A stretch of DNA of 64,000 bases, taken from contig NZ_CP022222.1 in the NCBI RefSeq assembly GCF_009930815.1, forward strand, positions 7,730,501 to 7,794,500, read 5' to 3'. The position numbers and the translations under genes were made by a program. This stretch comes from Bradyrhizobium sp. CCBAU 051011. Its GTDB lineage: Bacteria > Pseudomonadota > Alphaproteobacteria > Rhizobiales > Xanthobacteraceae. Positions 1 through 8,465 of this stretch are shown here, in pieces (position 1 is the stretch's first letter; each line of letters starts with the position of its first letter). Under the pieces are notes generated by a model. It worked only from the letters and a program-made list of their open reading frames with translations. It ran no database searches and was not told the DNA's origin.

Positions 1-808
1 CGAGATCGAGCACGACGCCGGTGATCGTCTTCGCAATCGGGAAGCGGCTGGAATCGACGCGCCACTCGCGGCCGCCCCGATAGGTCGCATGCGGCGGCTG
101 AGCCAGCAGGCGGTATTTGTGGGTCTCCGGCGGCAGCTTCCAGCCCTGCAGCGGCACTGAGGGCTCGGCCGGCGGCGGTTTGCCGCGGGCGAAATACACT
201 TCCTCCTTTGGAAACGTCGCGAACGTAGCTTCAGGCAGGCCGAAATTCTTCGCCAGCAGCGCCGGCGGCGTATGCCCGATCCAGTCGGTGATGCTGAAGG
301 TGCCGAACTCGGAGAAATAGCCGTTGTCGAAGATCAGGATGAAGTGACACGGCTTGTCATCAAGACATTGCAGCATGTGCCCGTGACCGCGCGGGAAGTA
401 CCAGACGTCGCCCGGGTCGAAATCGTTGGTCTCGGCAAGGCCGTTGGGGTCGACGACGGTGGTGCGCACCCGTCCCTCGATGACGAACGCCCATTCGGCG
501 GCGGTAGCGTGCCAGTGCAGCTCGCGCATCGCGCCGGGCTCGAGCCGCATTGAGACCCCGGCGATCCCCTTCGAGATCGGCAGCTGCGCGACGGTTGCCT
601 CCTTGCCGTAGCTGCCGCCGATGACCTTGCCGTCCGACTTCTCCAGCGCGAATTTGAAGGTCGGCAGATCCTTGCCTGCGAGCTCGGGGTCCGGGATGTT
701 GTTCATGAAGCTCGGATCGCCGCCGGCGGCTGGCTGCGCCACAGCCAGCGCTGTCAGCGAGGCGATGCCCGCGGCGGCCAGAAATTCCCGGCGTTGTGGA
801 TCGGACAT
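1..808 (-). CDS. Tat-exported bicupin, oxalate decarboxylase-like (C-terminus cut by window edge)
   Basis: The first 269 residues are visible; the C-terminus lies beyond base 1. The protein starts with a twin-arginine signal (RREFLAAAG at 7-15), so it is probably folded with its metal in the cytoplasm and then exported. The first cupin shows HWH at 98-100, Glu105 and His142/His144, the usual metal-binding set of oxalate decarboxylases/oxidases. A second cupin is expected but only its beginning is present. The ATG at 808 is preceded by GGAGGA-like bases. The family uses Mn to convert oxalate to formate and CO2; the substrate here is inferred from family only. Confidence 0.82.
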   Translation of the reverse strand, partial: MSDPQRREFLAAAGIASLTALAVAQPAAGGDPSFMNNIPDPELAGKDLPTFKFALEKSDGKVIGGSYGKEATVAQLPISKGIAGVSMRLEPGAMRELHWHATAAEWAFVIEGRVRTTVVDPNGLAETNDFDPGDVWYFPRGHGHMLQCLDDKPCHFILIFDNGYFSEFGTFSITDWIGHTPPALLAKNFGLPEATFATFPKEEVYFARGKPPPAEPSVPLQGWKLPPETHKYRLLAQPPHATYRGGREWRVDSSRFPIAKTITGVVLDL

Positions 809-1065
809 GATGCATTCCTCCGCGACCATAAATTCCCCGGGCGGCCGTCAACCCATATGCCACCAGAGGTCACTCTATACCACGCCGACACCCTCCGGTC
901 CTGGGGTGGCCTATTCGAATGGCCATTAAATCAACTAGTTAGACAGACGCTCTGGGATGGTGCTAGAGATCGCTGGCGCGCAGCGGGATTTAGCGATTCC
1001 GAAGGTCGGGAGCTCAGGTCTCTCCCGGGCGCGCTCGTCGCTCACGGCTATTCGGACATTTCAAT

Positions 1066-1434
1066 ATGAAAAAGATCATCCTCGCGCTGGCGGTGCTCTA
1101 TCCGGCCGCGGCCTTTGCGCAAACGACCGCCCCAGCCCCCTCCGCCGCTCCTCCGACGGTCGGTGGCAAGCCCCTGGTTCAAGTCGGATCGAAGGGCAAG
1201 AAGGAAGCCCCGGCCAAACCCCTGTCAGCCGCCCAGAAATTGCAGGCCTGCCAGGACATCGACGACGAGACCAAGGAACGGCTGAATTGCTACGACGCCG
1301 TTTATGCGCCGCAGCCCAAAGCGAAGGCGCCGGCGGCGAAGAGCGTCAGCGAGTGCCGCTTCGTCAAGGAGGAAGACGAGCGGCTGACCTGCTTCAACGG
1401 TTTTGCGGACAAGATTCCGAAGCTGCCGCGCTAA
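1066..1434 (+). CDS. Small secreted protein with two C...C repeat motifs
   Basis: This 122-residue protein has a Sec signal peptide ending near AFA at 16-18, then a Pro/Ala/Lys-rich linker. Two similar motifs follow, ACQDIDDETKERLNCYDAV and CRFVKEEDERLTCFNGF. The C-x-x-I-x-D-x-x-x-R-L-x-C-Y-D pattern also occurs in VasI-like type VI secretion accessory proteins and in many hypothetical periplasmic proteins of Rhizobiales. No secretion genes are nearby, so I assign no function. The two Cys pairs are probably disulfides. It is convergent with the gene at 1450-1947. Confidence 0.7.
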   Translation: MKKIILALAVLYPAAAFAQTTAPAPSAAPPTVGGKPLVQVGSKGKKEAPAKPLSAAQKLQACQDIDDETKERLNCYDAVYAPQPKAKAPAAKSVSECRFVKEEDERLTCFNGFADKIPKLPR

Positions 1435-1449
1435 ATCAGGCGAGCAGGC

Positions 1450-1947
1450 CTACCAGGTCCAGGTTGAGCGCGAGCTCGGACCGCCGAAGAAGCCGAATTG
1501 CGACTGCTGTGCGACCCGCACCTGCGGCGGTTGCGCAAACTGCATCGGCGGCGCCTGACGGCTCCTGGCGACCTTGCGCTTGCGCTGAACCTGCGGCTCG
1601 GGCTTCTTCGCCTCGCCCGGGACGAACTGGGCAAACGTCTCCCGCACACGGGCCTGCGCGTTGGCGTCGGCCGAGGCAGGGGGCACGGCGGCGGGTGCGG
1701 AAGGCGCAGCGGCCTGGGCGATCACGGCCGGCGGCGGAACAATGGTCGGAAGGCTGGTGTCGTAGACCACCCGCTCCGGCAGCTTCTGGTCGGAACGAAT
1801 GCGCACGACGGTCTTGTCGACCGAAGGAGCGGCTTGAGAAGCGGCTTCGCTGGCCACGACAGCCTGCTGGGGAACAAACGCATCGATCGCCAACAACAGC
1901 GCGAGCAGCACTCCGCCGACAAACAGGAAATAACGCGCTACGGGCAT
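1450..1947 (-). CDS. Conserved-type hypothetical membrane-anchored protein
   Basis: 165 residues with one N-terminal membrane segment (about 5-23, FLFVGGVLLALLLAI) and a proline/alanine-rich periplasmic region. The C-terminal part is rich in Arg, Gln and Pro and ends in aromatic residues. There is no recognised enzyme motif. It could be a signal-anchored envelope protein; no function is assigned. It faces the plus-strand gene ending at 1434. Confidence 0.6.
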   Translation of the reverse strand: MPVARYFLFVGGVLLALLLAIDAFVPQQAVVASEAASQAAPSVDKTVVRIRSDQKLPERVVYDTSLPTIVPPPAVIAQAAAPSAPAAVPPASADANAQARVRETFAQFVPGEAKKPEPQVQRKRKVARSRQAPPMQFAQPPQVRVAQQSQFGFFGGPSSRSTWTW

Positions 1948-2093
1948 TGGACTCGCTCCCCCCGCGCGAGCATCGCGCGGTTCAATCGCTCAACGGGCGA
2001 TATACCGATTAGTTCCTGGCCGACCGGCAAGGTTCAAAGGCGCAGCTCACATTTCCGGGATGAAAGGCGGATTCACGCGGCGCAGACGCAGGG

Positions 2094-2678
2094 TTAAATA
2101 CGGCTGGCGGTCACCAGTGAACATTTCGCCTTATTTGCGTTGACGTTGACGAACCCCACGAGCATGCCGGCATAGCGCTTCCGGCTCTTCATGTTCACGG
2201 TATCGGGGATGATGCGCCGGCGGTCGGTCAGATGGCTGCCGTCCTGGCGGACGAAGCGGCAGGCAATCTCGATATCCTTCACCGCGTAGTCATTGGTATT
2301 GCGAAGCGTGAAGGTCACCAGCGCCTTCGAGCCGAGCCCGCCCCTTCGCCATGACTGGGAGACAATGCGCAGGCCGTCGAGCGGTGACCCGGCGGGGGTC
2401 ACCGTTTCGGGCGGCGCGATTTCGGAAGGCACCGCGGCGGCAGGGTCAGCATCTGAAGGGGCCTGGTTCGACAGGGTCGCCTGAGTCGCAGCCGTCTCGT
2501 CCGTGCGGGATGCATCTTGCGTGATACGGGTGACTTGAGGAGGCGTCGCCGCGGAATGGCTCTCGGCGTCGCTCGCTTGAGGGAGCATCAGCCAAATGGT
2601 GCATCCGGCAATGGCGATGGCCGGCAGTGCGGCAAGCCGCGCTTCCGACCTTCCGAACGACCAACCGGCGATCTTCAT
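2094..2678 (-). CDS. Hypothetical exported protein with FxLYD-like C-terminal domain
   Basis: 194 residues. A hydrophobic segment at about 18-32 acts as signal anchor, residues 37-95 are low-complexity Thr/Ala/Pro, and a folded C-terminal domain (about 100-190) has alternating beta strands (ALVTFTLRNTNDYAVKDIEI) and two Cys. The pattern resembles FxLYD/DUF3426-type beta-sandwich domains, a weak assignment. A small ORF holding a strong terminator lies directly upstream (2689-2829), suggesting leader control of this gene. Confidence 0.62.
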   Translation of the reverse strand: MKIAGWSFGRSEARLAALPAIAIAGCTIWLMLPQASDAESHSAATPPQVTRITQDASRTDETAATQATLSNQAPSDADPAAAVPSEIAPPETVTPAGSPLDGLRIVSQSWRRGGLGSKALVTFTLRNTNDYAVKDIEIACRFVRQDGSHLTDRRRIIPDTVNMKSRKRYAGMLVGFVNVNANKAKCSLVTASRI

Positions 2679-2688
2679 AGCCGTGCCC

Positions 2689-2829
2689 TCAACCCGGCAG
2701 CGCCGGCGATTGCCGTGCCGCGCATGAAAAAAGCCCTACGGGGGTTTTCCCCGTACGGCTTTTCTCACGACCGCCGCTGTACGGATCCCGCCGCGCATCA
2801 ACAATCACCCAGGGCAGAAATGGTTTCAT
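2689..2829 (-). CDS. Possible 46-residue leader ORF upstream of the 2094-2678 gene
   Basis: An ATG at 2829 is preceded by GAGGTGG (2831-2837) and opens a 46-codon frame beginning MKPFLPWVIVDARRDPYSGG. It stops 10 bases before the ATG of the next gene on the same strand. An intrinsic terminator (2727-2763) lies inside this frame. It could be a translated leader peptide, or the untranslated end of a short RNA. I am not sure it is translated. Confidence 0.35.
   Translation of the reverse strand: MKPFLPWVIVDARRDPYSGGREKSRTGKTPVGLFSCAARQSPALPG
2727..2763 (-). terminator. Strong intrinsic terminator inside a leader region
   Basis: On the minus strand the arms GCCGTACGGGG and CCCCCGTAGGGC flank an AAAA loop, with one internal C:C-type mismatch, followed by six T. 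On the plus strand the same hairpin ends in four T, so it may work both ways. It sits about 49 bases upstream of the ATG at 2678 and no complete conventional gene ends at it, which suggests attenuation or a small RNA. Confidence 0.75.
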
Positions 2830-2959
2830 ACCACCTCGACAATATTGCGGCGGTAGCGCAAGGCTTGCAGGATGGAATCGTGGATACGCGGCGACTAGAT
2901 TGCCGCCGCACCACGACGTCGGTTTTGGAGCCGCAACAACAACAATGGGGAAGACCGAA

Positions 2960-3343
2960 ATGCCTACCGTTACCTGGGACCATGTCCATTTGCGCAGCCC
3001 CGATCCCGAAGCGACCGCGACTTGGCTGCAAGACGTTCTGGGCGGCGAAATCGTCCGTGGCCCGGGGCGGATCGACGTCAAGCTCGGCGGCGCCAATGTC
3101 TTCATCGCGCCGGTCACCGCCGGCGACGGCGTCAACACACCGCCGGTCACGCCCTATCAGGGCCTCGACCATTTCGGCCTGACGGTGAAGGACATCGACG
3201 CGGTCGCCGCCGAGATCAAGGGCAAGGGCGTCGAGTTCACGAAGGAGCCGACTACCATCCGGCCCGGCGTGCGCATCTGCTTCATCCGCGGGCCGCAGGG
3301 CATCTCGATCGAGCTGCTCGAACGCGACAGGAAATATGCGTGA
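2960..3343 (+). CDS. VOC superfamily (glyoxalase/bleomycin-resistance-like) protein
   Basis: 127 residues with the paired beta-alpha-beta-beta-beta fold of VOC proteins. DHVHLRSPD opens the first module; GLDHFGLTVKDID opens the second. His and Glu at the expected metal positions (DHVH, LDHF, ISIELLE) support metal binding. The ATG at 2960 is chosen because GGGGAAG lies about six bases upstream; an in-frame ATG at 2945 has a poorer site. The substrate is unknown. Confidence 0.8.
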   Translation: MPTVTWDHVHLRSPDPEATATWLQDVLGGEIVRGPGRIDVKLGGANVFIAPVTAGDGVNTPPVTPYQGLDHFGLTVKDIDAVAAEIKGKGVEFTKEPTTIRPGVRICFIRGPQGISIELLERDRKYA

Positions 3344-3346
3344 CCG

Positions 3347-3793
3347 CTAGGTCATGCTGCCCGGCATGAAACAGCGGATGCTCAATCCCTGATAGCCGCG
3401 GATCGGCCAGACCATGGTCCGCCCGACGCGGTTGGGCTCGGTGATGACGGCATCTTCGGGCACGTCATGCCACTCGCCGTCGATGCGAACGCGGTAGCGC
3501 CCGCTCTTCGATTCCCAATCCACGTCGCTGACGGCGCTGCCGTCGGCGTCGGAGCAGCACGGTCCCTTCCCGCTCCTCAGACTGTCGAACCATTGCTTCA
3601 GCGGTGAGTTGGCATAGCGCCCGTCGGGATCGCGGGCTTCGCCGGGATTGGAGACGAGCGGCATCAGCAAAACGCCGCCGATGATCAGCGGTTTTTTCCA
3701 GCGGCCCGCGCGGTGACGGCCCGTGGTTACAAGACTGCCATTCTCGGCGTAGAGGTGCGGCACGTGGCCGCCGGAATTCATCCAGTTGGTCAC
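3347..3793 (-). CDS. Secreted hypothetical protein
   Basis: 148 residues starting at GTG. A signal-like segment (about 31-52, RWKKPLIIGGVLLMPL) precedes a compact domain with DPDGRYANSPLKQWFDSL, a CC pair (GPCCSDADGS) and a beta-rich C-terminus with RYRVRIDGEWHDVP. This arrangement is common among Bradyrhizobium-type hypothetical exported proteins in my memory, but no function is known. It is convergent with the VOC gene, three bases apart. Confidence 0.68.
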   Translation of the reverse strand: MTNWMNSGGHVPHLYAENGSLVTTGRHRAGRWKKPLIIGGVLLMPLVSNPGEARDPDGRYANSPLKQWFDSLRSGKGPCCSDADGSAVSDVDWESKSGRYRVRIDGEWHDVPEDAVITEPNRVGRTMVWPIRGYQGLSIRCFMPGSMT

Positions 3794-4030
3794 TGTTTCT
3801 CTTGCTCCAGCACCCGCCGGCCGGTGCCGAAATCAACTATGCATTTCGCGGGCCAATTGCGTCGCCTCCTCCCCCGGCCTCATCCCTGCGTCACGCCGGA
3901 GTGGTGCGCTTCACGTTTGCTTCCTGCACGGGAACAGGCAGGCCTCCTGACGCGTTGACGGTGCAGGCCACGCTTTGGCATAACCCCTTGATCGGCTTCG
4001 GTGGGCGCTGCGGCCGGCACCTGGGACGTC

Positions 4031-4381
4031 ATGAAGAACGGGCTCTATTCGATCCACGTCACCCTGCTGGATGGGCGTACCGGCAAGGGCAGCGGCGTTA
4101 TTTTATTCCGGGATGGTCAGATTCTCGGCGGCGATGCCTATCTGTTTTATACCGGCAGCTACACCGTCAAGGGCGACACATTCAAAGGCGAAGTCCTGGT
4201 GCAGCGTCACACCACCCCGCGCGATAACGACAATCCGTTGTTCGGCGGCCCCAGTCCGGTCGGCATCGGCGTATCCGGCACGTTTACCGACACCCGCGGC
4301 AGCATGAATGGAACCGCGCTCGTTGGCAAAGCCAGCCAGATCTTCGGCGCCACGCTGCACAAGCTCGCGGATATCAACTAG
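4031..4381 (+). CDS. GrlR-like regulatory-fold protein
   Basis: 116 residues forming a small beta-rich protein that starts MKNGLYSIHVTLLDGRTGKG and continues through GVILFRDGQILGGDAYLFY and GEVLVQRHTTPRD. It resembles the GrlR family, first described as a repressor partner of GrlA in enteropathogenic E. coli type III secretion. Rhizobiales carry many stand-alone copies, so a type III role is not implied. There is no GrlA partner nearby. Start chosen at ATG 4031, the family's usual N-terminus; a GTG at 4001 is possible. Confidence 0.7.
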   Translation: MKNGLYSIHVTLLDGRTGKGSGVILFRDGQILGGDAYLFYTGSYTVKGDTFKGEVLVQRHTTPRDNDNPLFGGPSPVGIGVSGTFTDTRGSMNGTALVGKASQIFGATLHKLADIN

Positions 4382-4398
4382 CGGCTCCGAACGCGTGC

Positions 4399-7143
4399 CT
4401 ACTCCGCCGCCTGCTCCAGCGGCGCGGTGCGCGGCAGAATCATCTGGATGCGCGTGCCGCCGCCCGGCTGTGAATCGAGGTCGAGCCGGCCACCGAGGCG
4501 CGTCGTCACGATGCTGTAGACGATGTGCAGGCCGAGACCGGTACCGCCCTGATCGCGCCGCGTGGTGAAGAACGGATCGAACGCGCGGCGGCGGACATCG
4601 AGGCTCATGCCGCAGCCATTGTCGGAAAAAATGATCTCGACATTATCCTTGCCGGACTCCCGCACCTGGATATCGACCGTGCCGGGCTTGCCGTCCGGAA
4701 ATGCATGCGCCACCGAATTGAGGAACAGGTTGGTCAGCACCTGTCCGTAGGGCCCCGGATAGCTGTTCATGATCAGGTTGGGCTGGCACTCGACATTGAG
4801 CGTCAGATTGTGTTTGCGCAGGCCAGGCCGCAGGCTCATCACCACCTGCTCGGTGAGATCGCCGAGGTCGAAGGAGCGCTGGTCCGAATAGTTGCGGTCG
4901 GCGGCGACCTGCTTGAACGACTGGATGAGCTCGGCCGCACGGTTGAGGTTGGCGACGAGTTGCGACGACGCATCGCGGCTGGTGCCGAGAAAATCGTTCA
5001 GGCTGGAGCGCCGCAGTTCGCCGCGGGCGACCTCGGCCGCAAAGTTCGACGTTTTGCGCTCCAGGGCGGACGCGACCGTCAGGCTGATGCCGACGGGATT
5101 GTTGACCTCGTGCGCGACGCCGGCCACAAGCCGGCCCAGGGCGGCGAGCTTTTCCGCCTCGATCAGCGAATTTTGTGTCTCGCGCAAGTTTCGCAGCGCG
5201 CCCTCCGCCGCATCCTTGGCCTTGCGCATCTCGGATTCGACCCGCTTGCGCTCGCCGATATCGAGCGCAACGGTCACGATGTTCTCGATCTCCCCGGCCG
5301 CATCGAGGATCGGCAGCTTGTTGACCAGCCACTGCCGCATCTGGCCGGACACATCCTTGTATTCCTCCTCGTAGAAGCCGAGTTCCTTGCCGGCCGCCAG
5401 CACCCGCTTGTCGGGTTCGCTGGTCTTTTCCGCGCCGTAGCGCGACATCAAGTCGGCCGTGGTGCGGCCGATCGCATCCCCCGGCTCGACCCCGAAAATG
5501 CCGGCCATATAGCGGTTCATCAGGACGTAGCGAAGCTGCCTGTCCTTGACGTTGATGACCGCAGGCACGGTGTCGATAACCATCTGCAGCAAGCGGCGGC
5601 CTTCGGCAATCGCATCCTCGGCGCGCTTCTGGTCGGTGATGTCGCGCACCGTTCCCTCGTAGCGGACGATGACGCCGGCCTCGTTGTGCACGGCGCTGGC
5701 GCTGTCGGAAAGCCACAGCACCGAGCCGGTGCGCGTGCGAACCTGGTACTCATATTCGCGAACCATGCCGTCGCGCTGCATCAACCTCTCGTATTCCGTC
5801 CGCGCCTCTGGATGGACGTAGACGGTATCGGCGATATCGCCGATGCCGTTGATCAGATCCTGCGGCGTGGCATAGCCCATCATCCGCGCCAATGCCGGGT
5901 TGGCGTTGAGCAGCGCCCCGCCCGGCGTCGTGACATAAATTCCGTCGACCGAGGATTCGAACAGCTTGCGGTAACTTTCCTCGGCAAGCCGCTGCTCGGC
6001 GAGCGCGCGCACCGCCGCCTCGCGCGCGCTGTCGGCATCGACCAGCGTCTGCCTGAATACTTCGGCGGCGCGGGCAATGTCGCCGATCTCGTTGTCCACA
6101 TCGGTCGCCGGAATCGAGGCGCTCTTCTCGCCGCCGGCCACCGCGCGGATCGAGGATGCAATCGCGGCAAGTGGACGCACGGTTCGGCGAACAACAAGAA
6201 GCGAGGCAAACAGTCCGATCAGCACGCCCGCAGTGCCGAGAACGATGCTCTGCCACTTGGCTTCCGCCAGTGTGCGGGCGAAATCGCGGGAGAGTACACG
6301 CCCTCGCCGCTCGCTGACGTCGCGCAATAATTCCGTGACGCGCTGGATCAGGCGGCCCTCCGCGCCCAGCACCTCCTTGTCGATGTCGGAGATCTGCCCT
6401 TCGCGCCTCGATATGCCGATAATCGCGTCGGCATAACCATCAACAGCCGCGCGGAGTTTCGGCTCCGTAATGGTCATAGAGCGCATGCCCTCTGCGGCAT
6501 TTTCGGCAGCCGATGGATTACGCGCCAGCAGCGCCGAAGCGATCCGGCTCTGGCTCTGAAACAATGCCGACGCAACATGGGGATCGGGCGTGTCGGCGAT
6601 CGCGGCGTCGAACTTTTCGCGCAGGGGCGGCAGCGCAACGATCATTTCGGCGCGGCGGTTGATCAGCGCGGAAATCCGCTCGATGCCGTTGCGGTAGGTC
6701 GTCAGGCGCTCGGATACGCCGTCGATCATGTCCTGCTGCTCGGGAGCGAGTTCCAGCCGCGTCTTCTTCAGGACCTCACTGAGCGCGGCCGCGGCGTCGC
6801 CGACCTGGAGCGACTGGTTGCCGGGATCGGTGACGAAATCCCGCGCGGCAAGCCGCAACTCGTTCATGCGGCGGTCGATGTCCTCGGCGAGGTCGCCGAC
6901 GCTCTGCAGCCGCTGAAGCTCGGCAAAGGTCGAATCGATGTGGCGAATGGCGATGACGCTGGCGGTCGAGGTGATGATGATCACCGCCAGCACCAGCATG
7001 AAACTGCCGAATGTCAGTTGGCCGATCGAAAGCGAGAACGATCGCGGCGGCAGCGAATTCGGCGGCGTTTCAGCGGTCATGTGGGGTCGGGGCAGGCTCC
7101 AATCGGGCGCAATATACGATGACTTCCGGGCCGTGGGGAACAT
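4399..7143 (-). CDS. Membrane sensor histidine kinase (HAMP, two PAS domains)
   Basis: Up to 914 residues. An N-terminal membrane helix is followed by a helical extracytoplasmic sensor region, a second helix near VLIGLFASLLVV (~295-310) and a HAMP linker. Two PAS domains follow (about 390-510 and 520-640). The phosphoacceptor box EKLAALGRLVAGVAHEVNNP has its His near residue 678, and the ATPase shows DNGCGM and GTGLGLHIV. The HEVNNP box is typical of HisKA kinases of the large PAS family. No response regulator is adjacent, so the partner is unknown. ATG 7080 (893 residues) is an equally likely start. Confidence 0.92.
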   Translation of the reverse strand: MFPTARKSSYIAPDWSLPRPHMTAETPPNSLPPRSFSLSIGQLTFGSFMLVLAVIIITSTASVIAIRHIDSTFAELQRLQSVGDLAEDIDRRMNELRLAARDFVTDPGNQSLQVGDAAAALSEVLKKTRLELAPEQQDMIDGVSERLTTYRNGIERISALINRRAEMIVALPPLREKFDAAIADTPDPHVASALFQSQSRIASALLARNPSAAENAAEGMRSMTITEPKLRAAVDGYADAIIGISRREGQISDIDKEVLGAEGRLIQRVTELLRDVSERRGRVLSRDFARTLAEAKWQSIVLGTAGVLIGLFASLLVVRRTVRPLAAIASSIRAVAGGEKSASIPATDVDNEIGDIARAAEVFRQTLVDADSAREAAVRALAEQRLAEESYRKLFESSVDGIYVTTPGGALLNANPALARMMGYATPQDLINGIGDIADTVYVHPEARTEYERLMQRDGMVREYEYQVRTRTGSVLWLSDSASAVHNEAGVIVRYEGTVRDITDQKRAEDAIAEGRRLLQMVIDTVPAVINVKDRQLRYVLMNRYMAGIFGVEPGDAIGRTTADLMSRYGAEKTSEPDKRVLAAGKELGFYEEEYKDVSGQMRQWLVNKLPILDAAGEIENIVTVALDIGERKRVESEMRKAKDAAEGALRNLRETQNSLIEAEKLAALGRLVAGVAHEVNNPVGISLTVASALERKTSNFAAEVARGELRRSSLNDFLGTSRDASSQLVANLNRAAELIQSFKQVAADRNYSDQRSFDLGDLTEQVVMSLRPGLRKHNLTLNVECQPNLIMNSYPGPYGQVLTNLFLNSVAHAFPDGKPGTVDIQVRESGKDNVEIIFSDNGCGMSLDVRRRAFDPFFTTRRDQGGTGLGLHIVYSIVTTRLGGRLDLDSQPGGGTRIQMILPRTAPLEQAAE

Positions 7144-7188
7144 GCCGGCGGGTGGTTTAATGACGGTATATGAGCCGAATCGCCCGGA

Positions 7189-7959
7189 TCAGCCCGGCCC
7201 CGGCTTCAGGGCCTTCGCCAGGTCCGAGGGCATCAGGCCGAACATGTCGCGAAATGCGCTCGAGAAATGTGCCGAGCTCGCGAAGCCGGCCGCGTGGGCG
7301 GCCTCTGTCAGGGATGCCCCCTCGCCGCTGGCGCGGACCGCGGCCCCCATCCGGTTCCAGATGCGGTAGCGCCGCAGCGGCACCCCGGTCTCCGCCTTGA
7401 ACAAATGCAGGAAGCGTGACGGCGACAGGCCGGCGCGGGCCGCAAGGCTGGTCAACCGGTGCGCGCGGTGCGGCTCGTCCCGCATGTGCCGCAGCGCTGC
7501 AGCAATTCGCGCGTCGGGACTAGCCTGCCCGCCGATCCCCAATAGCCCACCGAGGGATGCGCGCCCCTCCGGTGCCGCGATCCGGTTTTCGGCCAGCCCC
7601 ATCAGGACCTCGATCACGGCGGGTTCTTCCCGCAGATCGAAGGCTGCGCTCGGCGTCGCGTCCGTCATCCGCGGGATCAGCGCCCTGAGATCGCGTCCGA
7701 ACGGATCGACATAGAGGAATGCCATCCGGCCCCGTTCGATGCGCAAATGGTGCAGGCTGTTAGGCAGGATCAGCACGCTGCGGGCTGTGCGATAACGTGT
7801 CGTGCAATCGCTCGGATCGTCAGCGACTTGCAGCGGCCCGTCGAGGCCGACGGCAAGGACGGCGGTCGCGTTCCGGTGTGGCGTCAGCCCGAAGGCCGGG
7901 CCCAGGTACAGCACGCGGGCGCCCCACCCGATCAATATCGCTGCCGCCGTCTCGCCCAT
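7189..7959 (-). CDS. AraC-family transcriptional regulator
   Basis: About 256 residues with an N-terminal cupin-like ligand domain and a C-terminal double helix-turn-helix. The first helix pair is around LTSLAARAGLSPSRFLHLFK and the second around EAAHAAGFASSAHFSSAFRD, followed by the FGLMPSDL signature. It is divergent from the SnoaL-like gene at 8036, which it probably controls. An upstream TTG at 7998 would add 13 residues. The ligand is unknown. Confidence 0.88.
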   Translation of the reverse strand: MGETAAAILIGWGARVLYLGPAFGLTPHRNATAVLAVGLDGPLQVADDPSDCTTRYRTARSVLILPNSLHHLRIERGRMAFLYVDPFGRDLRALIPRMTDATPSAAFDLREEPAVIEVLMGLAENRIAAPEGRASLGGLLGIGGQASPDARIAAALRHMRDEPHRAHRLTSLAARAGLSPSRFLHLFKAETGVPLRRYRIWNRMGAAVRASGEGASLTEAAHAAGFASSAHFSSAFRDMFGLMPSDLAKALKPGPG

Positions 7960-8035
7960 AGCCAGTTCTTGAAAGCCCCGAAGGTTCGGCCGGTGCAATC
8001 ATTGCGGATCACAACGGTCAACGAGATGGACAACG

Positions 8036-8458
8036 ATGGCAAATAGCCGTCCTGCAATCGAGCCCGAAGCTGCGGTCGAGCGCAACCGGCGGGCTCTCGG
8101 CCGCTACGCGAGCGCCTGGCTCGCCGGCGATCGTGCAGCGCTTGCCGCCTGCTATCATGACGACTTTACGCTGCATTATTTCGGTCGCCACCCCCTCGCC
8201 GGCGATCACAGCGGGAAGGCCGCCGCGCTCGCCATCCTGGCCGAGGTCACCAGGCGCACCAATCGCCGGCTGCTCGCCATCGTCGACGTCATGGCCGGAC
8301 CCGAGCGCGGCGCGCTGCTGGTCCGCGAGTGCTTTGAGCGCGACGGCAAGACAGCCGAGGTCGAGCGCTTGCTGGTGTACACCGTGCGCGACGGCCTGCT
8401 TTCAGAATGCTGGGTCTACGACCAGGACCAAGCCCTGGTCGACGCCTTCCTCGCCTGA
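8036..8458 (+). CDS. SnoaL-like / NTF2-fold protein
   Basis: 140 residues with the cone-shaped NTF2-like pattern: helices first (ALGRYASAWLAGDRAALAACY), then HDDFTLHYFGRHPLAGDHSG and several strands ending ECWVYDQDQALVDAF. SnoaL-like proteins are often cyclases, isomerases or small-molecule binders. It is divergently paired with an AraC regulator 76 bases away, so an inducible catabolic role is plausible. No specific substrate can be read from the sequence. Confidence 0.75.
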   Translation: MANSRPAIEPEAAVERNRRALGRYASAWLAGDRAALAACYHDDFTLHYFGRHPLAGDHSGKAAALAILAEVTRRTNRRLLAIVDVMAGPERGALLVRECFERDGKTAEVERLLVYTVRDGLLSECWVYDQDQALVDAFLA

Positions 8459-8465
8459 ACGGGGT

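Noticed and set aside
957..2012. 351-codon plus-strand frame
   Set aside because: It runs through the small secreted protein and the opposite membrane-anchored gene with Arg/Ser-rich peptide and no motif.
4525..6330. Plus-strand frame of 601 codons
   Set aside because: It lies antisense to the histidine kinase, whose domains and motifs are unambiguous; long reverse frames are usual in GC-rich DNA.
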